In this document: positions 36,666 to 49,571 of the stretch, piece by piece | Layout of the letters: the number at the start of each line of letters is the position of its first letter | How positions within the stretch are numbered: the first letter of the stretch is position 1 | Assembly (NCBI GenBank): GCA_029532415.1 | Contig: JAQOTA010000053.1 | Location: 1,426,001-1,490,000 of the forward strand | Direction: 5' to 3' | From: Marasmius tenuissimus | Lineage: Eukaryota; Basidiomycota; Agaricomycetes; Agaricales; Marasmiaceae | DNA length: 64,000 nt | The notes under the pieces: generated by a model | The model's input: the letters and a program-made list of their open reading frames with translations, nothing else | Told to the model about the DNA's origin: nothing | Database searches by the model: none | Program-made: the position numbers and the translations under genes

Positions 36666-38289
36666 CTAAACCGTAACCTCGGCATCGAGGTAGATATCTG
36701 GCCTTTCGTAAACCTTCATCCATGCAATATCGAAGTAGGCGCCGGCAAATGCACTGGGGTTATTATCAACGAAGTCTGCAAAGAGGGTAGCGCGGTGAAT
36801 TAGCAACCCGATTTGAGTGCTTTGTGAGAAAGAATCTCACCAACACAGGTCGAAGGGCACCCTGATTGTTGGTAGAGTGTGGGTTGACCTGCCTTGTCGC
36901 CACCTAATGTTCAGAGGACGTGAAGAATGTTGGTGAATGTCAAGACTACGGGACTACCATGCTTACAGAACGTCACTAGAAATCGTACGAATGAATGAGC
37001 CTCTGGCCGTGCAGCGCTATGAAATGAAGACCTACAATTGATGATGACATTATGCGGTCCGAATTTGGATTCCAGAGAGCAAGTATCGGAAGCAGGGAAG
37101 TACGCCTCCGGTAGTCCCTGAGTGGAGAAACATCAGTTAAGTTCAGTGATGACTACGTGCAGGAGACAAGTTGTACGCACCCAAGTGTCTGGGAGTATGC
37201 TGTCGGCCCCATAGGCAACCTCTTCAGGTATTTGTTCATTGTCGCGGGCCCAGAACCATATCTTGATGTGTTTGTCATTTCTCTCGACAGCATACCTGAG
37301 TCAATACACTCAGCCGAACCATTCTCGTCAAAGGTTAGAACACCTCACCATCCTCCCCCGTTCTGGTTGAACGCCGGGCCATAGCTATTCGGCTGACGGA
37401 ACTTGACACCACATCCCGCGTTATAGTTGACCGCCACATCGCAATCCTCTTGAAGGGAGTACCTAAGGCAATATTCAACTTCGAGTTTGTCAAAGGGATG
37501 ATTCATTCGTACCCGAGCATCGTACGGTTCTGGGGCACGACACAGCCTGAATTGCTCGTCATTGAAACGAGTAGTGCGACCGTTGGCATTCGTACGCACC
37601 TTGACTGGTGTGTAATGTCCCTTCATTAGCATCTTGATCGTTCGCTCCCTCAACCACGTCGATTTCACCCTTCAAAAAAACGCGTCAACTTTCTCGCCGG
37701 TTCAACAAAGGTGACAAGCCTACGTTGTTGGGCCAGTCAGGTCCAAAAGACCATATCGCAGGCCAAGTTCTTGACAAGATGAGTTAAGTATCAAAGACAA
37801 GGAATAACGAGACGTACCCGCAGCCCTGTGGGATATGCCGGACGTTGTAACTAAATAGACGAGACCACCGGGGGTTTAGAACGCAACGTCGACCCGATCG
37901 TTCGGCAGACTCACATCATAACCGAGGTAGAATACCGCCTCTTGGACTGCAACCTAACAGAATCGCGTCCTGGACCTGTTCCATTCTGAAGAACCGTCGT
38001 GAAGTCCGATCTGAGAATGAACGTGTCGTCGGAAGAGAATGTAAGATTTCCGGCAGCAGCGGTAGTCTTGTTGACGTAGTTCCTGCACGGAGGCATATAT
38101 GAAAGAGCACCAGGCAAGACTGTGATAGTGTACTTACACTCTACCGTGCGTGGGGTCTGGGATCTCCATGAAGTGGAATCCTGAGAGGAAGTTGTGACCA
38201 GCATAGGTCTCTGTCAACTCGTATTGGTGAGCTCGGACCTGGCCTGACAGAATCAGTAGAGACGTCAGTGAGACGAGAGGAAGCAACAT
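36666..38289 (-). CDS. secreted GH16 endo-beta-glucanase-like, copy 3
   Basis: A multi-exon paralogue of the genes at 22.8 and 33.5 kb. The signal peptide MLLPLVSLTSLLILSGQVRA leads into YELTETYAGHNFLSGFHF and IPDPTHGRV. NLTFSSDDTFILRSDFTTVL follows, then the catalytic motif GEIDVVEGANDQDANEGTL, CDVAVNYNAGCGVKFRQPNS and YGPAFNQNGGGW. The last exon carries FVDNNPSAFAGAYFDIAWMK and, unlike the other two, an extra acidic tail (RPDIYLDAEVTV) after the usual end. Both catalytic Glu are present, so activity is plausible. A TATATATAAA box lies 32-41 bases upstream. It has the same orientation as copies 1 and 2. Confidence 0.9.
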
Positions 38290-38320
38290 GGGAGACGAGC
38301 AATTCCAGTCGTCAGATAGA

Positions 38321-38330
38321 TTTATATATA
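38321..38330 (-). promoter_or_regulatory. TATA box, GH16 copy 3
   Basis: TATATATAAA on the minus strand, 32-41 bases before the ATG at 38289. Confidence 0.6.
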
Positions 38331-38487
38331 TGCGGCTCGTTAGACGTGAAACCATTTTGAGTGTTTCCAAATAAAAGTTCAACCGCCAGGGACCCGATCA
38401 ATGGAAATTCAAAGAGTACGTTGGGGCAGGTTGGGGCCAGACAGGCAGGGAGAAATGGTAGTATATTCACAGACAACCCACATTGCA

Positions 38488-40840
38488 CTAGCAATAGTCT
38501 AAAAATCCTTGGAGTTTTCTAGCGATGTGAGGCGGGAATTTGAAGGCTTGTAACTTGTCGCCGAATGTTTGAACAATTCGACCGACGCCTTCTTTCAACT
38601 CTAAATTGGGCGTAAGCCGTGTTGGTAACCAGGCGGAAGAAACAATCGGACGGAAGAAAACTCACCGTTACATATCACACTCAAAGATTCACCCGCCCTG
38701 TCTATCTCCATTTGGAGCGCCTCCCTTTTCGCGGCTTCTTCTGGCGTAAGTTGTTCATCCGAGTGAGGCTGGAGCTGAGTATTGATCTCCTGTTGGTATT
38801 CCTCAACTGCCGTCAAGAATGACAGCATTGCCTCCAAGATTTTCGGGGTGTCCCTCTGCACAACACCATATCGGTCTTCCTTCAAGGATGCGCAAACTAA
38901 GTGTGACAGCACTGTTGTGTATGTCAGAGGACAGTCCACAAACTCTTAAAAAACCGAGCTCACCCTCAACGGCGACGGCATCTAGTTCCCGGAAGGGTAC
39001 GCACCCTTCAACAGCCCTGCTCAACCGTTCTTCCGTCCACCATTCCTTGGTCTTCGAAATCCCAGTGCCGACCCAACCAGGAGCATGACGACGGATGACA
39101 CCAAAAGCCAGCCCTCTTGTCCGCTCAACAATACCCTTCGCACCATCCAGCCCCTTCTTGACCTCCCCTTTACCCCTCTCCAAGCCTGGTCTGAGAAGCG
39201 TATCCTCAACGTTCTTGATAGCCTCTGGCAGATGAGCCGCTTCCGCTCCAGCTTCAACTACCTGCGAAAAAGACCCGTCTGCAGCGAAAGAATCGATGAC
39301 TGTTTTCAGGGGTGATTTCTTGCTACTCTGGAATATGGGCCTTTCGATGAGTTTTGCTGGGGTCGCAGGCAGCGCGGGAGGGCTTGTGGGAGCCGGTACA
39401 GAGGCCGATGTCGTTGAAGGTGGGGCACCTCGTCGCAAAAGGAGCTGATAATCTTGTCCAAGGACGAGAAGGATCTCCCGAGACAGCTGACTCCATAACG
39501 TCGGAGAATATTTCTGGTTACCGAAGAATTCCGTTCTGCGCGAGCTACCGATGGATGAAGTATCCGTAGCAAATTCCCGAAGTTCCGACAGGGCAAAGAA
39601 CTTGAATACCCGATCAGAGGAGGAGACGCCGGACACTAATGTCACCGTAGGGTCGGCCGTGGAAGACGAGATAACAATGGACTACACAAGATTCGTTAGA
39701 ATTGACAGAACGTACGGGCGTTGGTTGGAGACAAACCTGCGAGACATACGTGTCAAAGAGAGCCTCGGAGAATTCCCAAGTCACGACCGTCGTAAAACCA
39801 AGGAACCAAGCACGGAAGAGTAGCTTATAGTGATAGAAAGGGAGAAGGAAGGTCCAGGATCCACGGAGGAAATGGGCGGTGAATGGACGCAGGAATATCG
39901 GGACCACAGGAATTTGGTAGATGATCGGGAGAGTCAGTCGGAAACCAGCGAAAATGAATGTTGCAATGAACATGAAGCCAGTAGTCAGGATGCTTGAAAG
40001 TAAGATACTCTGAGCTACATCGACAAGGCCGAACTTCGTCTGGAAGGTGTGTTAGCCTGATGAATGAGCAAGCATCGTATGGATTTACTTGGGAAGAATT
40101 CCATCGAAAAGTGTATCGGTCCAACATGACGTCCCTAACGAGAAAGCCGCCCGCCATCGTGAGCTGCGTGATAGCTAAGAACAATAGCCTGCCATTCAAG
40201 AAGTGAGGATGCTTCCTTTCAATAGTTCAGTAATTAAAACGAAGGCAATAGGGCAACTACACACTTCGACTTCACGAAAACAGACAAACGAGGGTCACCA
40301 TGTGACCCGGCCTCGTTCAGGTATGCAAATATCACATAGATGATCGCAGAGAGGAGGGAGGAACCACATAGGGCGGCCAGGGAACGGCGTGTACTAGTTT
40401 TTACCCAAGCCGCCCCCCATGTCTTTGCTGGTGAGCTTGCACAAGTTCGCGTCGCTAGAACGAGTAAGTTATGCATTTTCAATTATAGACAGAATATTAT
40501 GATACTGACGATTCAGGTACGCTTTCCGCAAAACCACGATCGGAAGTGCCACGAGCATCCAATTCGCGACCGCATTCAACATCGTCAAAGGGCGAAAGGG
40601 TAATGTCAAGATACCTCCAACTCCCAGCGAGCTAAACCCTCCAAGAGCCCATATTGACCAACACGATGCTTGCAACCAGCAGAATAAGGCGGATGAAAGG
40701 AATATTTTGGATGTAAGGCGTTGCCGAAGGGTGGCTTTCACGAACGGTTCGTATGCCTGGGTGGGAGAGGGGACTGAGGGAGCCGATTTCCCAGACAAAT
40801 TGGATGGAATGGCGCGTAAAGGTGTAGATGAACGCGACAT
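38488..40840 (-). CDS. NDC1: nucleoporin Ndc1 homologue
   Basis: Six exons or so, first 40840-40510, second from 40454, last 38591-38488, read into one frame. The N-terminus (MSRSSTPLRAIPSNL) is followed by several membrane helices such as IFLSSALFCWLQASCWSIWA, then FLVRDVMLDRYTFRWNSSQ and FMFIATFIFAGFRLTLPIIY. The soluble C-terminal half has VFKFFALSELREFATDTSSI and FGNQKYSPTLWSQLSREILL, the hallmark of the Ndc1/Nup family, and ends KLQGFLDYC. Ndc1 anchors nuclear pore complexes, and in yeasts spindle pole bodies, in the nuclear envelope. The first intron uses GTCAGT as donor; the choice rests on frame and homology. The end exon EGVGRIVQTFGDKL fits well. Confidence 0.85.
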
Positions 40841-42598
40841 TGCTCCTCGCTGTCGGAAACGACGAGCAACAATGCTGCTGGTTGAGAAGGAGTGTGTGCA
40901 CGTGTTTGGCTAAAACACGTCTGGTTTAGACCTGAACCCTAACCTAGGGTTATCACCTCTCGTGACTGTTGCCTTCGGAATCGAAGTTCGTGCGCAGTAT
41001 CAACACTTTGACCTAAACACCACGAACCAGACACCGTATATACCTCATGCGACTGCTCACATCGTCAGGACTGCCTGCCTTATGCAGGGTGCACGAGGCT
41101 AGTCCAACTATCACTGTAACCTGACTTGCAAGGCATAGTATTAAGGCATGTCATTTCGGGAGCTGGTCTTTCAGGCTTCATTTGATGACTCGGACGAGCC
41201 TTTATTTATATTTTCTTCGATTACACGCCCTCAAGTCATATTTACTGGACTCCAGACTTGCTGTTGGCCTACGCTGTAATTAGGACCTCTAGTACCAGGA
41301 TATCAACTCAGCCTCAACTTCGCGGTGGCTAGACCATCCAAGGCCACACTCTTTGGGCTGGTGGCACCCAGCTGGACAACCTCGGTACGACATTTCCTAA
41401 AGTGACCTTGGGGCGTGGATATCTCACGGGAGGCGGTGGATGTTGGTGGCAGCATTCAGCTCACTTTTCCGGATGATCATCATAGCTCTGAATTTGGCGG
41501 CATCGACTCACGGTCCCTTTCGCAATAGCCACCCTCGGACAAGAGGGTGGAATCGTGAAACGGGCATCAACTTCGAGATCCCTTAGAGGTATGGTCTGTA
41601 CCTTTTCTTCTCCCACAGTCAGGGAGCTAGATTCAGTTAGACTCTCGAACTCTGGTAGCCTTGCGGGGCATAAAATTCACAGGTACGCCGAGGGTGTATC
41701 ACCAGAGTGACAAACAATGACGAGAATTTTATTACAGCAAATGCTCGGACTCCCCCTGACAAGTCTTTTTCGCCTTTTGAGCCACCGTCACCTTCATGAT
41801 AGATTGTAAGTACTCACAACTTGTTCCGACTCGGCCACGATCAACCACGTCGTCTCGTCCTCAAACCCTATTCAGGTTAAGTCAGGGTACGACGCCATCG
41901 GTGCCGACTAAAACGACGACCTCCAAAGACTCCCTCAGCTCATGATCATAAAACCATACTCAGACTCCTCCGACCGAAGAGTGGCCCCGTCAGGCTACAG
42001 CCACAGAGGCATTTGATCCCCCCCCCCCCGATGGCATAACTTGGGTGAATGGAGCTATCTGTTAACCTAAAGGACACCCTTCCCCTCAGGCTGATGGAAA
42101 GGTCAACTTCCGGGTGCGACAGGTGGCGGACTTTGCATCGGAATTAACTATCCATATACCACGTCTGACTTGAACCTGACGGTCCACTTGTCCGCTTGGT
42201 ACCCCCAAACAGAAAGATGGAAATGACGGTGCCGTCGGAACCCAGCTTGTTTTATTTTCGTGTACGGTCGCTCCGGCGTTTGTCATGATTAGCCCAGCCA
42301 TAAATAAAGAAGATAGTATCCGTTACGAGATCTGTATTGAGAAATAAGGATTAGAAGGAGGAGTAATGAACGTCTACACATTGGGATTCAGGTTAGAATG
42401 TAGGACTATTAGATAAGTGCTGCAAAATGGGTATGTTCAGCGGCTAAGAAGCTTTTATTGCGAGTAGACATGAGCTATCCTTGGCTCATGCATTGGGTAT
42501 GACTCCCATCTTTCCTACGTCTCCTTCCGTCCTCCGATACGGTCGACGGACGATTCCATCGTTTCCGGATTTCTGCCAATTTTTTCAGAAACTCCGCT
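40841..42598. other. gene-free stretch, poly-C tract
   Basis: No gene found. It contains a run of twelve C at 42018-42029, a 7-bp-stem hairpin (CACCCTC...GAGGGTG) near 41530-41550, and AACCCTA/TAGGGTT arms 3 bp apart at 40935-40951, which equal two opposed telomere-type units but may be chance. Confidence 0.4.
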
Positions 42599-44258
42599 TT
42601 ATCCACGCATAGAGTGTCGGCCAGGAGAACCTTGAGCGGCATCTGCACGTCTGACGACCACGAAACCCGTCATGATCGAGGCCACTGCCAGCATCAGGGA
42701 TGTCGCCGACAAAACGGCATAGCGCGCAGATGAGACGCCGGTAAGGAGCGAAACGACAACGAATATGTTCAAGGGAACACGGAAGAGGGCGGAGAGCTAT
42801 TGAACAGGTGTGAATACTTCTTTCGTTCAAAATGTATAGATGCGGGTTAAATACCGTTGTTCGATGTTCATTCGAAATCAGAGTGCCACGGAGCATTCCT
42901 TGCACAGGGTAGTACATCCCAACACACGCCTCGAAGGTACAGAACGCCCAAAACCTGACCTTCTCGTCCGATGAGGAGACACTGGCAGCGATGGCCAGAG
43001 CACTGACAGCACAGACCGAGCTACTGAGCTTGGCATGGAGGGTAAGAGAGCTATCGCCAATCTCTGTTGATGGTGAAGGAGTGGGCAAGGACTTTTCAGT
43101 TGGAGGGCTCAAGTGGGAGACAATGACGGTATAGATCAAAGAACCGAGCATCATGCTGACCATGAAAGCGGAGAAAATGTACCCCAAAGGAAGCTGCGTA
43201 GATGAACTTGCCGCTTCCTGGAGGGATGGAACCCATAGGAAGACGAAGAGATACATGCCTCCCTCGAAACATGTTTGCGTGAAGCCGAGGGCAAGAAGTG
43301 TTGGATCTGATCGAGAACATGAGCAACGTAAATGTGACAAGAAAGCCGCAGGCTTGTTAACATACCCCTCTGCACAATCCTCCAAGCTTGGGCGAGTCGC
43401 TGCACATAGGAACCCTCCGTTTTGTCCGACATTCCCTCTGCACCTCCGTAGTTTTCCGACCATGTCCCCCGAATTACAACATACGCCAAGGCGAGCAATG
43501 CTCCACTAGCGATGAAAGGTGACGCAAAGGATCCGATATTGGTGACGAGTTGATTGCTGAACACACCAGCACCGGCGGCGACGAATCCATTGACGAGGGT
43601 TGCACGACCCAAAATGAGTGATAGGTCTGATTGCGGCAGAGCGAGTGAGTTTGACGCAGAGACAACCCATGATTCAAAGGCTGAAAAGAGTATCGATGTG
43701 GATACGCCCCCAAAGAGACGCCCTAAAAGGAGAATTGGGAGATATGGCACGAGGATACAGCAGCAAGTCAACGTGTATGTCATGCAGAACAGAAGACAGA
43801 TACGACGGCGTCCACTGCATTACGATATTTCAGCTCATGCAAGAGAGGACAAAGGCTAAGATACGCACTGTTTATCTGCCCAAACACCCACTAAAGGAGC
43901 AGCTAATCCCGCAGACATAAACCCTGTCACAAATAGGATTGCGACGAGTCTCTCTGTGAAACCATACTGTTCTCGATATAGCGAATAAACATAAGGCCCT
44001 TGAAGCCAATCAGCAGCTAAAATTCATTGATTTGAGATAAAATCCACGTCCTCTACAAGAAAGACACGTACCCATCACAATTGCATACACGACAAGATAC
44101 TGGCGCATCAAGGTTGCGGTTGCGGTCGAACCTCCGTGTCTAGCATTGTCCCGCGAATCGGGACTTCGTTTTCTTTTGGAGACATAATTCTCGATGACGA
44201 GAGATACTAGACAAACTCCAGCTAGTCGTAGGAGTTGCCCTTCGTAGAAGTCGCTCAT
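42599..44258 (-). CDS. MFSD5-type (molybdate-anion) transporter
   Basis: A multi-exon MFS protein from MSDFYEGQLLRLAGVCLVSL. Family marks are ADWLQGPYVYSLYREQYGF, VAILFVTGFMSAGLAAPLVG, the MFS motif A (VWADKHGRRR), LLGRLFGGVSTSILFSAFES, and FTQTCFEGGMYLFVFLWVPS, which together identify the MFSD5 group. It continues with FWAFCTFEACVGMYYPVQGM and ends in a last exon from LSALFRVPLNIFVVVSLLTG to GSPGRHSMRG. Twelve helices are expected. Algal and animal relatives move molybdate; the substrate here is inferred from family only. The start is the ATG just before the conserved MSDFYEG; an upstream in-frame Met is less fitting. Confidence 0.88.
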
Positions 44259-47200
44259 GGCGGTGAGGTGGTGAGTGGAGAAGTTTCCCACAGCCCATTG
44301 ATTGATGTCATGTGGGCTCACGTTATGGCCACGCCCTGAAATAAATTTACTGAAAAGGGTTGAGTCCTTGCTTGAAGAATTAATGCCCACTTACATATTC
44401 TCTGGTACTCAAACATGTGTAAGTGCTGCGGTTCATCAAAAGACTGTCTAGATCCCTACTGGGTTGATGGGCCTACACATTTGAAGACGGTATCACCGGG
44501 GTAACATGGTCAGATCGAAAGGTCAGTATCATTTCGGCGCGTCACCGCAGTACAGGGCTTACATGGACGGACGACCTTGAATCTAGTCTGGAGCGGGACT
44601 GGTAATAATCAAACCAGGTGGTTATGGGGTCGTTTTCTCGTCCGAATGCGAGTTAGCGACCGCACAGACTCGATTTGGCGCGGAATTGGACTCCCATCTC
44701 GTTCCACCTTCCCACAACTGGAAATATGTAGCTTCCTATGTACCGGAAAGGTCGTCATCCAAGTATTGTGCGTATCAAATGAATATCAGAGTACCGAATG
44801 GGAGCACTGAATGATGTGGGCCGCGGACTCACTAGTACCTTGAAGGACGCTTTCGGTGCATCGGCGTCGAAAGCTACAGACGCTGAGCTATCCAGATAGC
44901 AAGCCGTGCCTCCCGTTGAGGATCGAGGAGTGTCAACGCTCTACCTACGAAAGTGAGTGGCAGGTGCATTTGCTCCTTTTGTGTAGTGTGTCTTGTTCGA
45001 GATTCCTGGAGAGTCGAAGGAAGATAACACTCCGACTCGGATACTAGTTGAAGGCACGCAAATGTGTCTCCGAGGCACACGGATGAGAGCTACTGGGGAA
45101 GGAAGGTTGACGCTGGATGCTCAGCGCTTGAATCTAAGTAGCATATTGATGGGAATGGTAGGGCTGGAAGGATTGACAGCAATGCAGCTCTTCCGTTGTC
45201 CTTCTCGCTGGGTTGATCTGGAAGCACTCGGGGGCAGTCTCACTGAATTTTATAGTTGCTTTGATTGGAATCATGTATTCAATGAGCGTTCGTAAAAAGA
45301 AATATATTTCGATCGATAGCATACTGTAGTAGCTATAATCGAATTTTGTGGGTGACCATGTGTATCGAGCAAGACCAATTCGCCGACATACTCTCCTCTT
45401 GTTATGCTGGGAGGAGCAAGCAATTGTCGTGCTCGACTCAAGGACATTGAGGTTGTGGACTGTGAGAGCTTGAAAAGAGACCAAGTTACCACAGCGACCG
45501 TCGGCAACAGGCGTGGGAAGTCAGCGTAAGATTCGCTCGGAAAATGCCGAGCATAAATTGCCAGCTGGGGATTGCGATGTGCCGTTCACATTTAACGTTC
45601 ACCATCGGCATCGTTGTTGAACGCGTTGAACACCGAACATTCGAAGCTGAACATTCTAGAACCACAGTGAGTTATCATTGTCACGACTCCCACAATTATC
45701 TGACTCCCGCTTGTTCGTTCCGAACTCTTGGCATCTATCCATCTTTCGCTCCATTTCGAAGAAGCAATGTCAGCCCGTTAAGGTCTTGCACCAACACCGG
45801 GCAGGGCAACACTCTCGCATTCAAGTCAAATTCAGTGACCACGGTCCGATATTTGGCTCAATGCAACTACGACATCTCAGGCTATCTGGACATGAGTCTT
45901 TCACTCGGGAAAAGAGAAGGTTGTTCGGTTTTCAAAGGACAAGACGTTCGAGGCGTTCACCAGTCAGCCTCCAAAGCCACTTTGGGGCCGGTGAATCAAC
46001 CTCCATTTCTCTTCGGATGACTCAGATACGTGTCTTCCTATCCAATGGTATTCCTGAAGGCGCTTCCCTCCATGCTCAGTCGATTTCCCCCAGGTCACAA
46101 ACTCGCTTTTCTTTGGCAGAACGAGTACTCTGATCCTCGCGATCGTTTGCTCATCCGGACGCCGCAGCAGCGAGTACATACTACAAACAGTTTTCTCATC
46201 TCCGAATATCTCAACTTGCTGAACAAACTTTTCTACGCCGACGGTCGAACACCCTTTTGTCGGATATAGGCAGCGTGTTCTTATTCTCGAACCTAGAACC
46301 ATGGAAGAATTTGATCCAAAACCTTGTGTGTCTGAGACCCTTCGCCCGTGCATCTCCGCTTTCTACGTTCCGCCGTTTCGACCATATACCGGACTTTCGA
46401 TCAACTCTGACGGTCGCAGAGTACTGCAATAGCCTTCGTTATTTGCTATGCGGTCAGTACATCTACACGCACTAAGATTGCAATGAACGGATGCTGCAAA
46501 ATCTCACGCCCGGACCGAGTCGCGTCGCAATTGTGCCTGCGAAATGACCTAGCTTTGTTATTCCGTTCCTCCGGTTTTGTCATAAGTTTTGACCTCTTTT
46601 TTGATCAATTTGGATGCGACAGCACTCAGGACCCTCCATCACTTCCATGGGAGGATTACATCTTCGAAGTCGTCCGGAACCTGTCCAATTTAGTGGGTTC
46701 GGCCTTCAAACGGAGCGCCTGTCGATAATCTTGGTGAGCGCATCTTGATGCTCTATCTAAGTCTCATACTTCTCTCAAGCTCAACCCCGGACTTGTGTTG
46801 GAGAAGGCTGGCATGCAAAGACCTCACGACTCTTCGCGGTCTAGAACGAATGCGATACGGGTGCTTTTCACCCCGCTTCCACGGCAAGTCAAGGCTTATT
46901 TCGATCTACTTTTCTCTCTAGATAACAGACTCGATTATCAGCGTGTCGGTGAACGGGGGGCCTGAGCGGGCGGACAAGGGCTTGGTAAGGGTGTCGTGTT
47001 TTTCGAGGCAAAGCTTGTGAGTCATCTTTCTGCAGTTCACTGACATGTATCTCATCCATATTGATTCACAGGCATCGATCATGGGTCTATTGAAAGGAAT
47101 GGCCGATGTTGCCGGACCATCAAAGCAGTTACACGCGCTGGGGTACCTTCCGAAACGGTCGTTTCGCGCGCAAGGCTTATTTTGTCCGTTCTCGCCAGTG

Positions 47201-49571
47201 AAAAGCCCATGATCCCGACGCACGGAATATCGCTCCGACGGTGACTTCGGAGGTTTGGGGGCACTGAAACAAGACAAGGTCCTTCTCAATCGGAGTAATG
47301 TCGCTCCCCCTCTATCTAATTGCGTTACGATGAAGTGGGTAACGCTGGGGAACGCTGGGAGTCTGCTACCAGGAACTGATGGTGATGGTCTTCCTTGCTC
47401 GGATACAGATTGCAAACGACACGATGCCATTAGGCATCCGATGATCTGATTTGTGTACGTGTGCAGTTGTGCTGTCGCAGTATTTCAGCCCCCGTTCATT
47501 CCACAGGAGTTCGTAGACGGCGACCTGTTGGATGTCTCAAACGTCAGAAGAGGCGTTGTTCGACGATTACCCGCGCTTCCACCAACGCAAGCTCATGACC
47601 CCATGGTCCGCCACGGAGCTCTGCACGGTCAAAACGGTGATCACCAAAATCGTCTTGGTACTAACGCGATCGAGCTCCGAAATCGGATGCGACGAGGTCA
47701 TATCCCTTTCGCGCCTGTACGTCCCCGATACCAGCCAAGCTTCCTACGGTTCTGACTTCATACATCGACGAGAGGCGACTTAGTAGACCGTGGGTTAATC
47801 ATGCTACCGCCGGCATTTCACCGGTCCCGCCGTCCAAACCGTAAAAGGCTGACGCCATCTACAGAGTGGTCCTGTGCAGCCCTTACCCAAGCTCAAGTCA
47901 GAGCTCAAGAGATCCTATTGACGTAGCATGCCGCCACAATACCGCTGTGTCGATCGACCTCAATGGCAGGTGTGAACTTTTTTCTTGATGAGGGCGAGTG
48001 AACGGTCGTTGTGAGGACGGAGCTGATGGTAGGAGGCACCCCTTCAGTAGAAGCTAGATCGCATGGATTACATGACCGTCTGTACGTATCATCCGAATTG
48101 AGTTCGGTTATTCACTGCTGAGCCCTGAGGAACATCGTGAGGAACTATTTTCCTCGGACTAAGCCTTCCTCACACATGTTCATTCTAATACAGATCTAGG
48201 GACGCGTATTCGTCTTTAGGTTCATTCCATCAAGTCATGTATATGTTTGTGTCCTTTTTTAACAGACACATGGAGACGACTCAAATGCATACTGTTTTCT
48301 CTCTTGTCGTCGGACAGAATACATGTCTTCCTATGTCTTCTCGAAGGCTCTCGGGCGTCCATTCCGCAAATGCTGCCCTGGGACCCTCCGGTTCCGATTG
48401 TTGAATGGGCTTCGACCCTCTGTTGTGCGGGAGATCGGCATTGATCCAGAAGGAACCAGTTTGTACTGGATTTACATACTGGACCTTCGCCGAGTCGGAC
48501 GCACCGGAGAACGCCGGTGGACCTGATTAGACTCACGCCGCGTCCCTCTTGTCGTTTCATTCTGAGTCCTCTGTCACGTCCTACACCTGGTAACGTCGAA
48601 CGGGCTGGTCGGATAAATGGGGAGACCAAGGACGAAACAAGATCTTCACACTGACGACCTCCATCAAAGGTCAGAATCAGCTTTTCCGCCGGCTTGTCAA
48701 CCGAGTTCGCTATTGGACCTCGCATCTATGAATGGTCCCCCCAAAGTCCGTGGAGAGGCAGTTACGAGTAAGTGTATATTCAGTAGACGTTCGTGGCCTA
48801 GTATGTGAATATTTCATAAATCGAGTGTTAATTTACTTTCATCTCGTTGTAGCACCACTCATTGTCCTTTCTGGAGCTCCTCACTGACGCGTGAGATATC
48901 AATGATGGACAAGTCGAAACGCCTCAGGGCAAAAAGAAAACAATTGCCTGTCAGTATACACTTCCGTAAAATATCGGACATCGGAGGGTCCGGTCCTCTT
49001 TCTGACAGAACTGAATCGCTTTTTCTTATGGAACACAAACATTGGCGTGTGGACCTGTACTCAACTGCATCCATTCGAGTATTTGTTTGAAGACCGTCAA
49101 CGGCATGCGGTCAATGTGAATGAAACTAGGGTGGTCGGAGCCATGGCTCTCGGCGTCATCCATGAGAAAAGTACCGTCTCAGGGCGTACGAGAAGCAACG
49201 TAGAGTCCCCTGGAATCAACGGAATGCTCCTGGATCATAGAACATCTAAGATCTAGATCTACGACAACACCCAGTGAGCGCTCAGGGCAACAATTCAACG
49301 AAGGCCTTTTGATGGACTGAGACGGGCGTCTGAACCTTACCATCAATCATGTATGGAAATTTCATTATAGCGTAATAACGTGAGAGCAGGCTGGTGTGCG
49401 AGTGGCAACAACTGTATCCATTGGAGATGTAGAATATACAGAATATAGTATGCGTAGAGTAGCGCCATTGCTGTGGGTCAAGAACGTCAAGATCAACTCG
49501 CCTGCGTGGTGAATGACCGGTGATGGATGTGAACATCGCGAATAAATAGCCAGAGGGGAGAACGGAGGGTA
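44259..49571. other. long stretch without recognised gene
   Basis: About 5.3 kb with no domain I recognise. Plus-strand frames at 45544-46728 overlap in several phases and have weakly protein-like stretches (SNLEPWKNLIQNLVCLRPFA, LAFLWQNEYSDPRDRLLIRT). They could be a decayed, many-exon gene such as a divergent F-box/LRR protein, but I could not close a model. Frames at 47453-47783 and 48222-48725 look like chance. No terminal repeats or transposase remains are visible. Confidence 0.35.

Noticed and set aside
48222..48725. 167-codon minus-strand open frame
   Set aside because: Arg/Ser-rich composition typical of chance frames in this base composition; no motif and no splice support.
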